This document shows positions 52,993 to 61,447 of a DNA stretch of 64,000 nucleotides, one piece after another. Location: contig NZ_LAKD02000001.1 in the NCBI RefSeq assembly GCF_000968685.2, positions 400,019 to 464,018 of the forward strand, written 5' to 3'. The DNA comes from Streptomyces antioxidans (GTDB taxonomy: Bacteria > Actinomycetota > Actinomycetes > Streptomycetales > Streptomycetaceae). Numbering within the stretch: position 1 is the stretch's first letter; each line of letters starts with the position of its first letter. Both the position numbers and the translations under genes were made by a program. The notes beneath the pieces are model-generated. The model saw only the letters and a program-made list of their open reading frames with translations. It had not been told where the DNA came from and did not search any database.

Positions 52993-53030
52993 ACGCCGGG
53001 ACACCGGGTGAGCGTGAGGAGGCTGGGCGG

Positions 53031-54077
53031 ATGGTGCTGGGCTGTGTGATCCACGGGCGGGGCGATCTGCGGGTCGAGGAGCTTCCGGAGCCGGAACCGG
53101 CGCCCGGGCAGGCGCTCCTGGCGATCCGCTACGGCGGGATCTGCGGATCGGATCTCCACTACCACCGGCACGGTGGGGTAGGCGACTTCCTGCTCCAGGA
53201 GCCGATGGTGCTGGGGCACGAGGTCGTGGGCACGGTCGTGGCGTACGGCGAGGGCGCGACCGCGACCGCGACCGCGACCGGGCCCGAGGTCGGCACGCCG
53301 GTCGCCGTACACCCGGCGACGCCGTGCGAGGTGTGCCCGGAGTGCGCCGACGGCCGCGCCAATGTCTGCCGCGACACCCGCTACCTGGGCAGCGCCGCGC
53401 GCTTCCCCCACGTCCAGGGCGGCTTCGCCTCCCGCATCGCCGTCCCGGCGGCGCAACTGCGCGCCCTGCCGGACGGGCTGGACCCGCGCCGGGCGGCGCT
53501 CGCCGAACCGCTGTCCGTCGCGCTGCACGCGGTGCGGCGGGCGGGCCCGGTGCAGGGCCGCCATGTGCTGGTCACGGGGGCCGGTCCGATCGGCTGCCTG
53601 ACCATCGCGGCGGCCCGCGCGGCGGGCGCGGCGACCATCACGGCGACCGATCTGCTGCCCCGCGCCCTGGAGTTCGCGGCGGCGGCCGGGGCGAGCGCGT
53701 GCGTACGGGCCGACGACCCGGACGACCCCAACTGGCCCTCGGACGAGGTGGACGTCGCCATCGAGGCATCCGGCGTGGCCGCCGGGCTCGATACCTGCCT
53801 GCGGAGGGTGCGGCGCGGCGGGGTCGTCGTCCAACTCGGCATGCTGCCGCCCGGACAGAGCCCGTTCGCCGGGAACGTACTGGTCAGCCGGGAGATCGAA
53901 CTGCGGGGCGCGCTGCGCTTCCACGCCGAGTTCGACGACGCGTTGCGGCTGCTGGCCGCGGAGCCGTCGTTCGACGCGCTGATCAGCGGGGTACGGCCGA
54001 TGGGGGAGGCGGCGGAGGCGTTCGCCCTGGCCGCTGACCGCAGCCGGTCCTGCAAGGTCCTGCTGGACTTCGCGTAG
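53031..54077 (+). CDS. idnD: L-idonate 5-dehydrogenase (zinc alcohol dehydrogenase family)
   Basis: Medium-chain zinc dehydrogenase of 348 residues, oxidising L-idonate to 5-ketogluconate. The catalytic zinc site is GGICGSDLHYHRHGG and GHEVVG. The structural-zinc cysteines are in PCEVCPECADGRANVC. The Rossmann loop is VTGAGPIGCLTIAAA. GAGGAGG precedes ATG 53031. Between residues about 74 and 84 a four-copy hexanucleotide repeat encodes ATATATA, an insertion in a surface loop. It completes the idonate-to-gluconate route of this operon. Confidence 0.9.
   Translation: MVLGCVIHGRGDLRVEELPEPEPAPGQALLAIRYGGICGSDLHYHRHGGVGDFLLQEPMVLGHEVVGTVVAYGEGATATATATGPEVGTPVAVHPATPCEVCPECADGRANVCRDTRYLGSAARFPHVQGGFASRIAVPAAQLRALPDGLDPRRAALAEPLSVALHAVRRAGPVQGRHVLVTGAGPIGCLTIAAARAAGAATITATDLLPRALEFAAAAGASACVRADDPDDPNWPSDEVDVAIEASGVAAGLDTCLRRVRRGGVVVQLGMLPPGQSPFAGNVLVSREIELRGALRFHAEFDDALRLLAAEPSFDALISGVRPMGEAAEAFALAADRSRSCKVLLDFA
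53256..53279 (+). repeat. hexanucleotide repeat inside idnD
   Basis: Four tandem copies of GCGACC, encoding alternating Ala-Thr. Six-base units keep the frame, so copy-number change would only lengthen a loop. Confidence 0.7.
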
Positions 54078-54110
54078 CCCGAGCCCGATGGCGGTCGCCA
54101 CCTGCGGCGG

Positions 54111-54157
54111 CCCATTCCCCACCCCGCCCCTCCCCACAACCGGGGCTCCCGCCCCGG
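54111..54157 (+). repeat. dispersed GC-rich repeat, copy B
   Basis: Contains CCCCGCCCCTCCCCACAAC then the self-complementary CCGGGGCTCCCGCCCCGG. It starts about 33 bases past the idnD stop. Confidence 0.5.
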
Positions 54158-54216
54158 CCTCCGGGTTGGGGTGCGCTAGGTGTGTGCGGCGCGGTGGGTC
54201 TTGGTGCTTGCGGCGG

Positions 54217-54270
54217 GTTGTTCCCCTCCCCGCCCCTTCCCACAACTGAGGTTCTCGCCCCAGCCCCGCC
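54217..54270 (+). repeat. dispersed GC-rich repeat, copy C
   Basis: Contains CCCCGCCCCTTCCCACAAC preceded by TTGTTCCCCT. It is in direct orientation to copy B, about 105 bp away. Confidence 0.5.
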
Positions 54271-54599
54271 GGGTGGCAGGTGGCGCGGTCGGCGCCCCGG
54301 CCAGTGAGCTGGCCGCGGGGGCGACGGTCCAGGGGAAAGCGACCCCGGGGCTACGCCACGTCCCCCGGCCGGGTGGCCCGGATGTGCGCGGGGCCCGCTC
54401 GGCCTTCCCCCGCGTCGGCGTGCCGACTGCGATCAGCCCGCCGGTACAGGTCTTCGCGGCGGTGACGGTCGGCTGGTCGGCCTCGGGAGCAAGGGGCGAA
54501 GCGGACCTGGGGCACCGCCTCGCCCGGGTGGCCCGGATCTGCGCGGGGGTCCGCCTCGTCATCCGCCGCGTCGGCGTGCCGGCTGCGGAGCGCGAGGAG

Positions 54600-54767
54600 C
54601 GCATGGCGGCCGAGGGGTATCCGCTGGCGGCGGCGGTGAGTTCGGACCTGTTCCAGGACTACGGGGTGCGCTTCGAGGAGGGCTTGCGCGCCCTCGTGGC
54701 GGGCATCGAGGCGACGCTGGCTCCGTCGGCTCCGTCGGCCCGGGGAGCCTCAGGCGCCTCGCGTTAG
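54600..54767 (+). pseudogene. C-terminal remnant of a TetR-family regulator
   Basis: About 55 residues reading MAAEGYPLAAAVSSDLFQDY then GVRFEEGLRALVAGIEATLA resemble the last helices of TetR C-terminal domains. No DNA-binding domain is present upstream. A leftover of a deleted regulator is the simplest reading. Confidence 0.5.
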
Positions 54768-54862
54768 GGAGGGCGCGCCCCAAGCGCGCTAGGGGGATCC
54801 CTAATTGTGACGTCCGCCCTTATGGCAGGTCTGGACCAGTCGTGGCACCCTACCGGCGACAA

Positions 54863-54888
54863 AGCGTTAGACAACGTTGTCTGACGCT
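54863..54888. promoter_or_regulatory. 26-bp palindrome upstream of the protease, LacI-type operator candidate
   Basis: Arms AGCGTTAGACAAC (54863-54875) and GTTGTCTGACGCT (54876-54888) are complementary at 12 of 13 positions, with the core GACAACGTTGTC. A CpG-centred palindrome of this form is typical of LacI/GalR-family operators. It ends 34 bases before the ATG. No LacI-type regulator is encoded in the window. Confidence 0.6.
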
Positions 54889-54922
54889 CTCGGGCACCTC
54901 CAACAAACGTGGAGCAGACCGC

Positions 54923-55936
54923 ATGAGACGTGTCGCCACCTTATTCAGCGCCCTCGCCCTTGGCCTCGCCACCCTCAGCTGGGCCGCGGGAACCACGGCC
55001 CACGCCGCCGCCCCGTCCCCTTCCGCGCCCTCCGCCGAGGGAAGGGCCGTCTCCACCCAGGAGCAGCGCGCCGCCGTCCACTTCTGGACGGCGGAACGGC
55101 TGCGCACCGCCCAGGACGTCACCACCCTGTCCGCCGCCCGCACCGCGAAGCTCGCGGCCCCCGCGCCCACGACGGGTGAGCGGGTGACCGTGCCCCCGCT
55201 CCCGGGCCCCACCGCCCCCGTCCCCGTCTCCGTCTCCGCGCCCTCGCCCCGGGCCACGTCCCCCGCCCCCTGGACCGGCGGCGGCCTGATCAGCACCACG
55301 GCGGGCAAGGTCTTCTTCCAGAACGCCTCCGGCGGCACCTTCGCCTGCTCCGCCACCGTCGCCAACAGCGACAACAAGTCCGTCGTGCTCACCGCCGGTC
55401 ACTGCACCGTGGACGCGGCCACCGGCACCGGCTACCGCAACTGGGTCTTCATCCCCGGCTACAACAACGGCAACCGCCCCTACGGCACCTTCACCGCCCG
55501 CCGCCTCTTCTGGGACGGCCAGTACGTCTCCACCCAGGGCAACGCCAACTGGGACTACGCCTTCGCCGTGATGGACACGCTGAACGGCCGCACCCTGGCC
55601 GACACCGTGGGCGCCCAGGGCATCGCCTTCAACTCGCAGACCGGCCGCCATGTCCACTCCTTCGGCTACGGAGGCTCCGCCGCCGAGGGCAACGGTGAGC
55701 GGCTGAACCACTGCGAGGGCGATGAGTTCGCCGACGCGGGCCGCCCGGGCTCCACGATGTGGGGCATCGACTGCGTCCAGACCGGAGGGTCGAGCGGGGG
55801 CAGCTTCCTCGCCGACTTCTCGGGCGGCGGGGGCTATCTGATCGGGAACATCAGCGTCAGCGCGGGCACGAACGAGTACCACCCGACGCTGGGCAACGAG
55901 GCCCTGGGCCTCTACCAGCAGGCAGGCGCCGCCTAA
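54923..55936 (+). CDS. secreted trypsin-like serine protease
   Basis: Extracellular peptidase of 337 residues in the chymotrypsin/glutamyl-endopeptidase-like fold. A signal peptide (MRRVATLFSALALGLATLSW..., ending AHA) precedes a ~100-residue propeptide-like region. The catalytic His is in VLTAGHCTVDAA, Asp in GNANWDYAFAVMD, and Ser in QTGGSSGGSFLAD. Cysteines around the His and before the Ser can form disulfides. GTGGAGC lies about ten bases before the ATG. A strong terminator follows. Regulation through the upstream palindrome is inferred. Confidence 0.92.
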   Translation: MRRVATLFSALALGLATLSWAAGTTAHAAAPSPSAPSAEGRAVSTQEQRAAVHFWTAERLRTAQDVTTLSAARTAKLAAPAPTTGERVTVPPLPGPTAPVPVSVSAPSPRATSPAPWTGGGLISTTAGKVFFQNASGGTFACSATVANSDNKSVVLTAGHCTVDAATGTGYRNWVFIPGYNNGNRPYGTFTARRLFWDGQYVSTQGNANWDYAFAVMDTLNGRTLADTVGAQGIAFNSQTGRHVHSFGYGGSAAEGNGERLNHCEGDEFADAGRPGSTMWGIDCVQTGGSSGGSFLADFSGGGGYLIGNISVSAGTNEYHPTLGNEALGLYQQAGAA

Positions 55937-56006
55937 CCCCACCACCCACCTCGGCACGTCCCGCCCTCTCCGCCCCCGACCGGGCGGAGGGGCCGGGACC
56001 CCCGCC

Positions 56007-56040
56007 AGGCACTAGCCCGGCCTTCGCCGGGCTAGTGCCT
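56007..56040 (+). terminator. terminator of the protease gene
   Basis: AGGCACTAGCCCGGC (56007-56021) pairs perfectly over 15 bp with 56026-56040 around a CTTC loop, about 70 bases past the stop. Confidence 0.9.
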
Positions 56041-56118
56041 TGCCCCCGGCGGGCGTTTGCCAAGCGCTCGGTGGGCCTCGCCGCTGGGCGATTCGGTGGC
56101 CCGGCGCACAATGAGCGC

Positions 56119-57660
56119 ATGACGAGGAGCGATGTATCACCGGACGCGGCCACGGCCCATGCCTGGGCCGCCCTCGGCGGCGACCCGGCGCTGCTGGAGC
56201 GGGTGACGTACCGCGCGGTGAGTGGCGGACTGCCCGCCCGGCTGCCCGTGGCGGAACTGGCCCGCGCCACCGTGGGCGTGTGCTCGCTGGCCGCCGCCGA
56301 GCTGGGCGCGCGGCGCTCCGGCGGGGCCGTTCCTGCGGTACGGGTCGACGAGGACGCCGTCGCCACCGCGTTCGTCAGCGAACGGCACCTCCGGATCGAC
56401 GGCCGGAAGCCCACCAACTTCGCCCCGCTGTCCGGCTTCTGGCGCGCGGCCGACGGGTGGGTCCGCACGCACGCCAACTACCCCCACCACCGGGCCCGGC
56501 TGCTCGCCGCCCTCGACCTGCCCGGCGACACCGGGCCGGACGGACTCGCGGGGACGCTCGCGGCCCGCCCCGCCCGCGCGATCCAGGAGGCCGTCTACGC
56601 GGCGGGCGGTTTGGCGGTGGCGGTGGCGGAGCCCGGAGAGAGCGAGATCCCGCTGGGCGCACTGCCGTTGATCGAGTCCCGGCGGGCCGGGGAAGGCGCC
56701 CCGCGCCGCCTCGGCGATGCGCCCTCGCGTGCGGGTGGCGGGCTGCCTGTGGGTGGAGGACCGCCCGGGAGCGGGGCGCTGTCCGCGGACGGCGGGCCGT
56801 CCGCGAGCGCTGGGCCCACGAGTGATAGGCCGCCCGCCAGCGGAGGGCCATCCGTGAGCGGAGGGTTGCCGACGAGCGGCGCATTGCCCGCAAGCGGCGT
56901 GCGCGTGCTTGATCTGACCCGGGTCATCGCCGGGCCGGTGGCCACCCGCACGCTGGCCCTGCTCGGCGCCGATGTGCTGCGTATCGACTCGCCCCGGCTG
57001 CCCGAGGACCCGGATGCCCACGCCGACACCGGCTTCGGCAAGCGCTCGGCCGCGCTGGACCTCTCGGTGTCCGAGGACCGCCGGACCGTCGAGGCGCTGC
57101 TCGCGGACGCTGATGTGGTGGTCACCGGTTACCGACCCGGTGCGCTCGACCGCTTCGGGCTCGCCCCGGACGTCCTGGGGCGTCACCCCGGGCTGGTCGT
57201 GGCCCAGTTGTGCGCATGGGGCTGGTCCGGGCCCTGGGCCGGGCGGCGCGGCTTCGACAGCCTGGTCCAGGCGGCCACCGGCATCGCCGCGATCGAGGCG
57301 AACGCCGACGTAGACTCCGACGGCCACCCCGGGGTGCTGCCCGCCCAGGCGCTTGACCACGGCACCGGCTATCTGCTGGCGGCGACGGTGCTGCGGGCGC
57401 TGACCGAGCGCCAGGAGGACGGTGCCGGGCGCCATCTGCGGCTGTCCCTCGCGGGAACCGCGTCGTGGCTGACGCACGGCATCGCCCCCGCTGCCCGGGG
57501 GGACGGCCCCGCGCACGACCCGGAGCCCTGGCTGGCCGAGACCGACTCGGACCTGGGCACGCTGCGGTACGCCCGCTCACCGATCGCCACCCCGGACGGC
57601 CCGCTGGACTGGGTCCGTCCCCCGGGCCACCTGGGCGCCGACACCCCGCGCTGGCTCTGA
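56119..57660 (+). CDS. CoA-transferase family III (CaiB/BaiF) protein with repetitive linker
   Basis: Protein of 513 residues related to family III CoA-transferases. The N-terminal part (1-190) looks like a degenerate first half. Residues 261-513 contain the recognisable VRVLDLTRVIAGPVATRTLA, LLGADVLRIDSPR, FGKRSAALDLS and VVAQLCAWGWSGPWAGRRGF. Between them residues about 191-260 form a Gly/Pro/Ser-rich linker of imperfect repeats (such as SGGPSVSGG, LPTSGALPASG). Start ATG 56119 is preceded by weak signals. The substrate is unknown; the split arrangement suggests a fused two-half enzyme. Confidence 0.82.
   Translation: MTRSDVSPDAATAHAWAALGGDPALLERVTYRAVSGGLPARLPVAELARATVGVCSLAAAELGARRSGGAVPAVRVDEDAVATAFVSERHLRIDGRKPTNFAPLSGFWRAADGWVRTHANYPHHRARLLAALDLPGDTGPDGLAGTLAARPARAIQEAVYAAGGLAVAVAEPGESEIPLGALPLIESRRAGEGAPRRLGDAPSRAGGGLPVGGGPPGSGALSADGGPSASAGPTSDRPPASGGPSVSGGLPTSGALPASGVRVLDLTRVIAGPVATRTLALLGADVLRIDSPRLPEDPDAHADTGFGKRSAALDLSVSEDRRTVEALLADADVVVTGYRPGALDRFGLAPDVLGRHPGLVVAQLCAWGWSGPWAGRRGFDSLVQAATGIAAIEANADVDSDGHPGVLPAQALDHGTGYLLAATVLRALTERQEDGAGRHLRLSLAGTASWLTHGIAPAARGDGPAHDPEPWLAETDSDLGTLRYARSPIATPDGPLDWVRPPGHLGADTPRWL
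56740..56905 (+). repeat. imperfect tandem repeat encoding the CoA-transferase linker
   Basis: Short units related to AGCGGAGGGCCATCCGTG recur with variation and maintain the frame. They encode the Gly/Pro/Ser linker. Confidence 0.5.
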
Positions 57661-57664
57661 CCCC

Positions 57665-57715
57665 GGGCGGAGCCGCTTTTCGGGGCTGTGGGAAGGGGCG
57701 GGAAGGGGAACAGGC
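57665..57715 (-). repeat. dispersed GC-rich repeat, copy D (reverse orientation)
   Basis: On the minus strand it reads CTGTTCCCCTTCCCGCCC then CTTCCCACAGC, closely matching copy C. It begins five bases past the CoA-transferase stop. Confidence 0.5.
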
Positions 57716-57837
57716 CGCCGCGGGCGCCCACGGGCGGAACGGTCCGGGCGCCCCCAACGCCCGCCGGGGCAAATTCGGTTGCGGCCGAACCCTCCCCTGG
57801 GGCCTAGTGGTGTGCCACACGACTCAGGAGGGTGCCG

Positions 57838-58728
57838 ATGAGCGCGAGCACGATGCACGCCGACGAACGGCCCATCGACGCGGCTCTCGTACGGCGGCTG
57901 CTCGCCGCGCAGTTCCCCCGGTGGGCCGGGTTGCCCATCGAGCGGTTCGCCTCGTCCGGCACCGTCAACGCCCTGTTCCGGCTCGGCGACGGGCTCGCCG
58001 TACGGCTGCCGAGGGTCGCGGGCGGCGCCGAGGGCGTGGAGCTGGAGCACCACTGGCTGCCCCGGCTCGCGCCCGCGCTGCCGGTCCCCATCCCCGCGGT
58101 GCTCGGCAAGGGCGCGCCGGGCGACGGCTTCCCCTGGCCGTGGACCGTGCACCGCTGGCTCGACGGGGAGAACCCGACGGAGGGGCGGGTCGCCCGGCCC
58201 GGAGCACTCGCGGCCGACCTCGCGGAGTTCATCGTCGCGCTGCGCGCGATCGAGCCCGCGGACGGCCCGCCCGCCTACCGGGGCGGACCGCTGCGGGAAG
58301 TGGACGAGGAGACCCGTACCGCGATCGGCCTGTTGCGCGGCACACCGGACACGGTCGACACCGACGCGGCCACCGCGGCGTGGGAGGAGGCGCTGGCGGC
58401 GCCCGGCTGGGACGGGCCGCCGGTGTGGGTGCACTCGGATCTGATGCCGGGCAATCTGCTGGTCGCGGACGGGCGGCTGAGCGCGGTGATCGACTTCGGG
58501 ACCGCAGGGGTGGGCGACCCGTCGTGCGATCTGATCCCGGCCTGGAATCTGCTCCCGGCGTCGGTGCGGGGCGACTTCCGCGCCGCGCTCGGCGTGGACG
58601 ACGCCACCTGGGCGCGGGGCCGGGGCTGGGCCCTGAGCATGGCGCTCATCCAGCTCCCGTACTACCGCGAGACCAATCCGGCGATGGCGGCCAACGCCCG
58701 CCATGTGATCCACGAGGTGCTGTCGTAA
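57838..58728 (+). CDS. aminoglycoside phosphotransferase (APH) fold kinase
   Basis: Protein kinase-like enzyme of 296 residues in the APH/choline kinase superfamily. The catalytic loop WVHSDLMPGNLLV supplies the Asp and Asn, and VIDFGTAGVGDPSCDL the metal-binding Asp. The N-lobe has FASSGTVNALFRLGDGLAVRLP, with the ATP-binding Lys apparently replaced by Arg in VRLP. The nearest groups are MPH/HSK-like small-molecule kinases; it need not be a resistance gene. GGAGGGTGCCG precedes ATG 57838, and GTG 57832 is the alternative. Confidence 0.87.
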   Translation: MSASTMHADERPIDAALVRRLLAAQFPRWAGLPIERFASSGTVNALFRLGDGLAVRLPRVAGGAEGVELEHHWLPRLAPALPVPIPAVLGKGAPGDGFPWPWTVHRWLDGENPTEGRVARPGALAADLAEFIVALRAIEPADGPPAYRGGPLREVDEETRTAIGLLRGTPDTVDTDAATAAWEEALAAPGWDGPPVWVHSDLMPGNLLVADGRLSAVIDFGTAGVGDPSCDLIPAWNLLPASVRGDFRAALGVDDATWARGRGWALSMALIQLPYYRETNPAMAANARHVIHEVLS

Positions 58729-58735
58729 ATGATCA

Positions 58736-58797
58736 GGGCTCCCCTCGCCGCGAGCCGCCGCGACCTGCCGCGAGCCGCGGAACAGCGAGGGGAGCCC
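58736..58797. terminator. bidirectional terminator between APH and acyltransferase genes
   Basis: GGGCTCCCCTCGC (58736-58748) and GCGAGGGGAGCCC (58785-58797) pair perfectly over 13 bp. The 36-base loop contains its own GC-rich pairing. It lies between convergent genes. Confidence 0.75.
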
Positions 58798-58814
58798 CGG
58801 GTGCGCGCGAAGCC

Positions 58815-60041
58815 CTACAGCCGGACCGTCGACAGCGAGCGCTTGATCACCGGGGTGAACCGCTGCTCGACACACCGGTACAGCACCCACGCGAGGCCCA
58901 GCATCACCAGCACGGTCAGGGCGAACGTCCCGTGGGAGGGGATGCCCAGCTCCTGGTGGAGCGCCCAGACGGCCACCCAGCCCAGATGCTCATGGACCAG
59001 GTAGAACGGGTAGGTCAGGGCGCCCGCCACCGTCAGCCAGCGCCAGTTCGCCCAGTTCAGCTTGCCCATCGCGATCAGCGTGACCGCCGCGTAGCCGAAG
59101 GCGACCACGGCGATGACGCCGGTGGCCGACCGGTAGGAGAAGGCGTCGACGCCAGCCGGGTGCCACAGCTCGCGGACCGCGTAGTGCTGGCCGATCAGGA
59201 AGCTGATCCCGATGATGCCCCAGGCCAGGGCGTCATGGCCGAAGCGGTGGAGCAGATAGATGCCCATGCCGCCGATGAAGTACGAGGAGTACTCCGGCAT
59301 CAGGACCACGTCCAGCAGCGGCAGGTCCGACGCCTCGGCCAACGCCGAGCCCAGCGTCCAGACGGCGCAGAAGAGCACCACGCGGTGCCGGGTCGCGCCC
59401 GGGAGCACCACGAACAGCGCGAAGAGGGCGTAGAAGCGCAATTCCGCCCAGAGCGTCCAGCACACGCCCAGCACCCGGTCGACGCCGAGCGGCTGCTGGA
59501 GCATGGTGAGGTTGACCAGCGCGTCGCTGGGCGACACCGCCTCGTAGGCGACCCAGGGCAGTGCGAAGACGCCGGTCACCAGGATGATCGCGACCCAGTA
59601 GGCGGGGTAGAGGCGGGAGACGCGCGAGGCGAAGAACGAGCGCAGCGGCCGTCCCCATCCGCTCATGCAGATGACGAAGCCGCTGATGACGAAGAAGATC
59701 TGGACGCCGAGGCAGCCATAGGCGAAGTAGCTGGAGAGGGTGGGGAATTGGGCGCGGGGCGAGGAGCCCCACGCCTCGGTTATCTCACCGCCGCGGCCAC
59801 CGTAGTGGTACCCGGCCACCATCAGCGCGGCGAGCAGGCGCAGCCCGTCCAGCGCCCGCAGCCGCACCGGATGGCCACCGCCGCGCACCGCCGCCTTGGC
59901 GGTGCGCTCGGCGGATGGCTCCTGGCCCGTGCCGGGTGCGGGCGGTGGCGTCGGCGTGGGAGCCGTCGCCGCCGCGGGGGGTATCGGCCCGGTGCCGGCG
60001 GGGGACATCGGCCCGGTGTCGGGCGCGGGCGGCGCACTCAT
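58815..60041 (-). CDS. acyltransferase 3 family membrane protein
   Basis: Membrane O-acyltransferase of 408 residues with about ten spans after a ~60-residue Pro/Thr-rich cytoplasmic N-terminus. RLRALDGLRLLAALMVAGYHY carries the catalytic-region histidine of the family, and GCLGVQIFFVISGFVICMSG and SFFASRVSRLYPAYW are conserved. The family transfers acetyl or other acyl groups to carbohydrates. It is the last gene of an operon with a GT2 and a polysialyltransferase-like enzyme, and its ATG overlaps the previous stop (ATGA). It probably O-acylates the polymer they make. Confidence 0.9.
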   Translation of the reverse strand: MSAPPAPDTGPMSPAGTGPIPPAAATAPTPTPPPAPGTGQEPSAERTAKAAVRGGGHPVRLRALDGLRLLAALMVAGYHYGGRGGEITEAWGSSPRAQFPTLSSYFAYGCLGVQIFFVISGFVICMSGWGRPLRSFFASRVSRLYPAYWVAIILVTGVFALPWVAYEAVSPSDALVNLTMLQQPLGVDRVLGVCWTLWAELRFYALFALFVVLPGATRHRVVLFCAVWTLGSALAEASDLPLLDVVLMPEYSSYFIGGMGIYLLHRFGHDALAWGIIGISFLIGQHYAVRELWHPAGVDAFSYRSATGVIAVVAFGYAAVTLIAMGKLNWANWRWLTVAGALTYPFYLVHEHLGWVAVWALHQELGIPSHGTFALTVLVMLGLAWVLYRCVEQRFTPVIKRSLSTVRL

Positions 60042-61447
60042 CCGGTGACCGTCCGCTTGAGGGCGGCCCGCTTCAGGGCCCGGGCCCGGCGCGCCACCTT
60101 GCGCACCGTCTCATTGCGCGGGATGAACGCCAGCTGCGAGGGCACCGCCCCGGGCAGGGCCAGCGCGGTCAGCCGCCGCTTCTTGAAGTAGCGCCACGTG
60201 GTGGCGTCCAGATGGGTGGCCAGATAGCGGTCGGTGGCGGGCCGCAGCTCCGGGTAGATCTTGGCCTGCATGCAGAAGCCGACCGCGGAGACCAGTCCGG
60301 TCAGCTTCCTCCCCGCCCGCTCGTCCACCGGCTGCGCGGCGGCCACCGCCTTGTGGTCCTCGAGGTCGGGCAGCAGCGCGTCCACGATCGTCACCGGCAC
60401 GCGGTTGCTGTTCTGGTACGGGGAGAGCCGTTCCAGCAGCGTATCGGTGCCGATCCGGGCCACCGGGAGTCCGTAGAAGACGTCGGCGGTGAGCAGCGCG
60501 GTGGAGAAGCAGCCGATGACCAGGGCCGGGCTCATCCGCTGGTACAGCACCTCGGCGAGCACCGGGGTGTCCATGACGGTCAGCTCCGCGCCCAGCTCCG
60601 CGGCCTTCTTCTCCAGCATCCGCGACCAGCGGGCCGGGGCGGTGGGGTGCGGTTTGAAGACGACGGTGCGGTGGCCCAGCGCCACGGCGCCGCGCAGCAT
60701 CCGCAGATGGAGCTCTTCCTCCTCCTGCGGGGAGAGGATGTCCAGCGCGGACAGGTACTGGCCGAGCATCAGCGCCGGGCCACCCCCGACCGCGATCCGC
60801 TCGCTGGCGGAGGCGATGGAGCGCGGGGCGGACTCGGCCACCTCGGCGAGCACCTTGGTGAACACCTCGGTCGGCAGGATCTCCGGCTCGACGCCGAACT
60901 CGGTCAGCAGCAGCGGCCGCAGCCCGGGCACCAGGTCGAGGTGGAGCAGCTTGCGGATCCGGGTGCCGGTCAGCGGGTCCAGCTTGTTGCGGGTCGGGCC
61001 GTAGCTCATCAGCCCGTCCGCGTAGACGTCGATGGGCGCGCCCTGGAAGACATTGGCGACCGCCATCGCCGGGTTGACCTGGATGGACTCCAGGATCAGC
61101 TCGACCCTGTCGTCGCCGAGGTTCCACAGCAGCCGCAGATGGCGCTCCCACAGCGGGGCGTCGTCGACGCGCGGGCCCCAGCCGCCGGGGTGGAACGGCG
61201 CGATCGTCTCGTTCCAGGACAGCACCCGGTCGAAGCGGCCGCGCAGCCGCTCGAAGCCGGGCATCTCGTCCACCGGCGGGATGGTCTCGGGCGTCGCCGC
61301 GTTATTGCTGATCAGCAGCAGCCTGCGGTCGGCCGGGCCGACGCTGCCCGCATCGATCGCGGCCGCGAGGGTCGCCGCCCCGTAGAGCGTCGAGGCGAGG
61401 AAGAGCTGGGTGCGCTTGCGCTCCGCCAGGGGCTTGTAGGCGGACAT
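60038..61447 (-). CDS. polysialyltransferase-like glycosyltransferase
   Basis: Protein of 469 residues resembling bacterial alpha-2,8-polysialyltransferases (GT52-type). TQLFLASTLYGAATLAAAID is the typical opening. The His-Pro motif VVFKPHPTAPARW and the later IGCFSTALLTADVFYGLPVA are hallmarks of this CMP-sugar-using group. An ATG at 61447 overlaps the GT2 stop (TGATG). The gene frame is open upstream into GT2 sequence and that part is spurious. In Streptomyces, such enzymes are associated with Kdn-containing teichulosonic-acid-type wall polymers; which nonulosonic acid is used here is not shown. Confidence 0.85.
   Translation of the reverse strand: MSAYKPLAERKRTQLFLASTLYGAATLAAAIDAGSVGPADRRLLLISNNAATPETIPPVDEMPGFERLRGRFDRVLSWNETIAPFHPGGWGPRVDDAPLWERHLRLLWNLGDDRVELILESIQVNPAMAVANVFQGAPIDVYADGLMSYGPTRNKLDPLTGTRIRKLLHLDLVPGLRPLLLTEFGVEPEILPTEVFTKVLAEVAESAPRSIASASERIAVGGGPALMLGQYLSALDILSPQEEEELHLRMLRGAVALGHRTVVFKPHPTAPARWSRMLEKKAAELGAELTVMDTPVLAEVLYQRMSPALVIGCFSTALLTADVFYGLPVARIGTDTLLERLSPYQNSNRVPVTIVDALLPDLEDHKAVAAAQPVDERAGRKLTGLVSAVGFCMQAKIYPELRPATDRYLATHLDATTWRYFKKRRLTALALPGAVPSQLAFIPRNETVRKVARRARALKRAALKRTVTG

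Larger units (their letters stand above)
54078..54922. other. gene-poor region: repeats, TetR remnant, protease promoter
   Basis: About 845 bp with no intact gene. It holds two copies of the dispersed GC-rich repeat (54111-54157, 54217-54270), weak coding remains that end in a TetR C-terminus (about 54600-54767), and the promoter/operator zone of the protease (about 54780-54922). An open frame runs 54180-54767 but its first two thirds lack protein character. Confidence 0.5.

Noticed and set aside
57838..58728. Aminoglycoside resistance gene
   Set aside because: The APH fold is shared by many metabolic kinases, the N-lobe lysine appears to be Arg, and no resistance context is present; only the fold is claimed.
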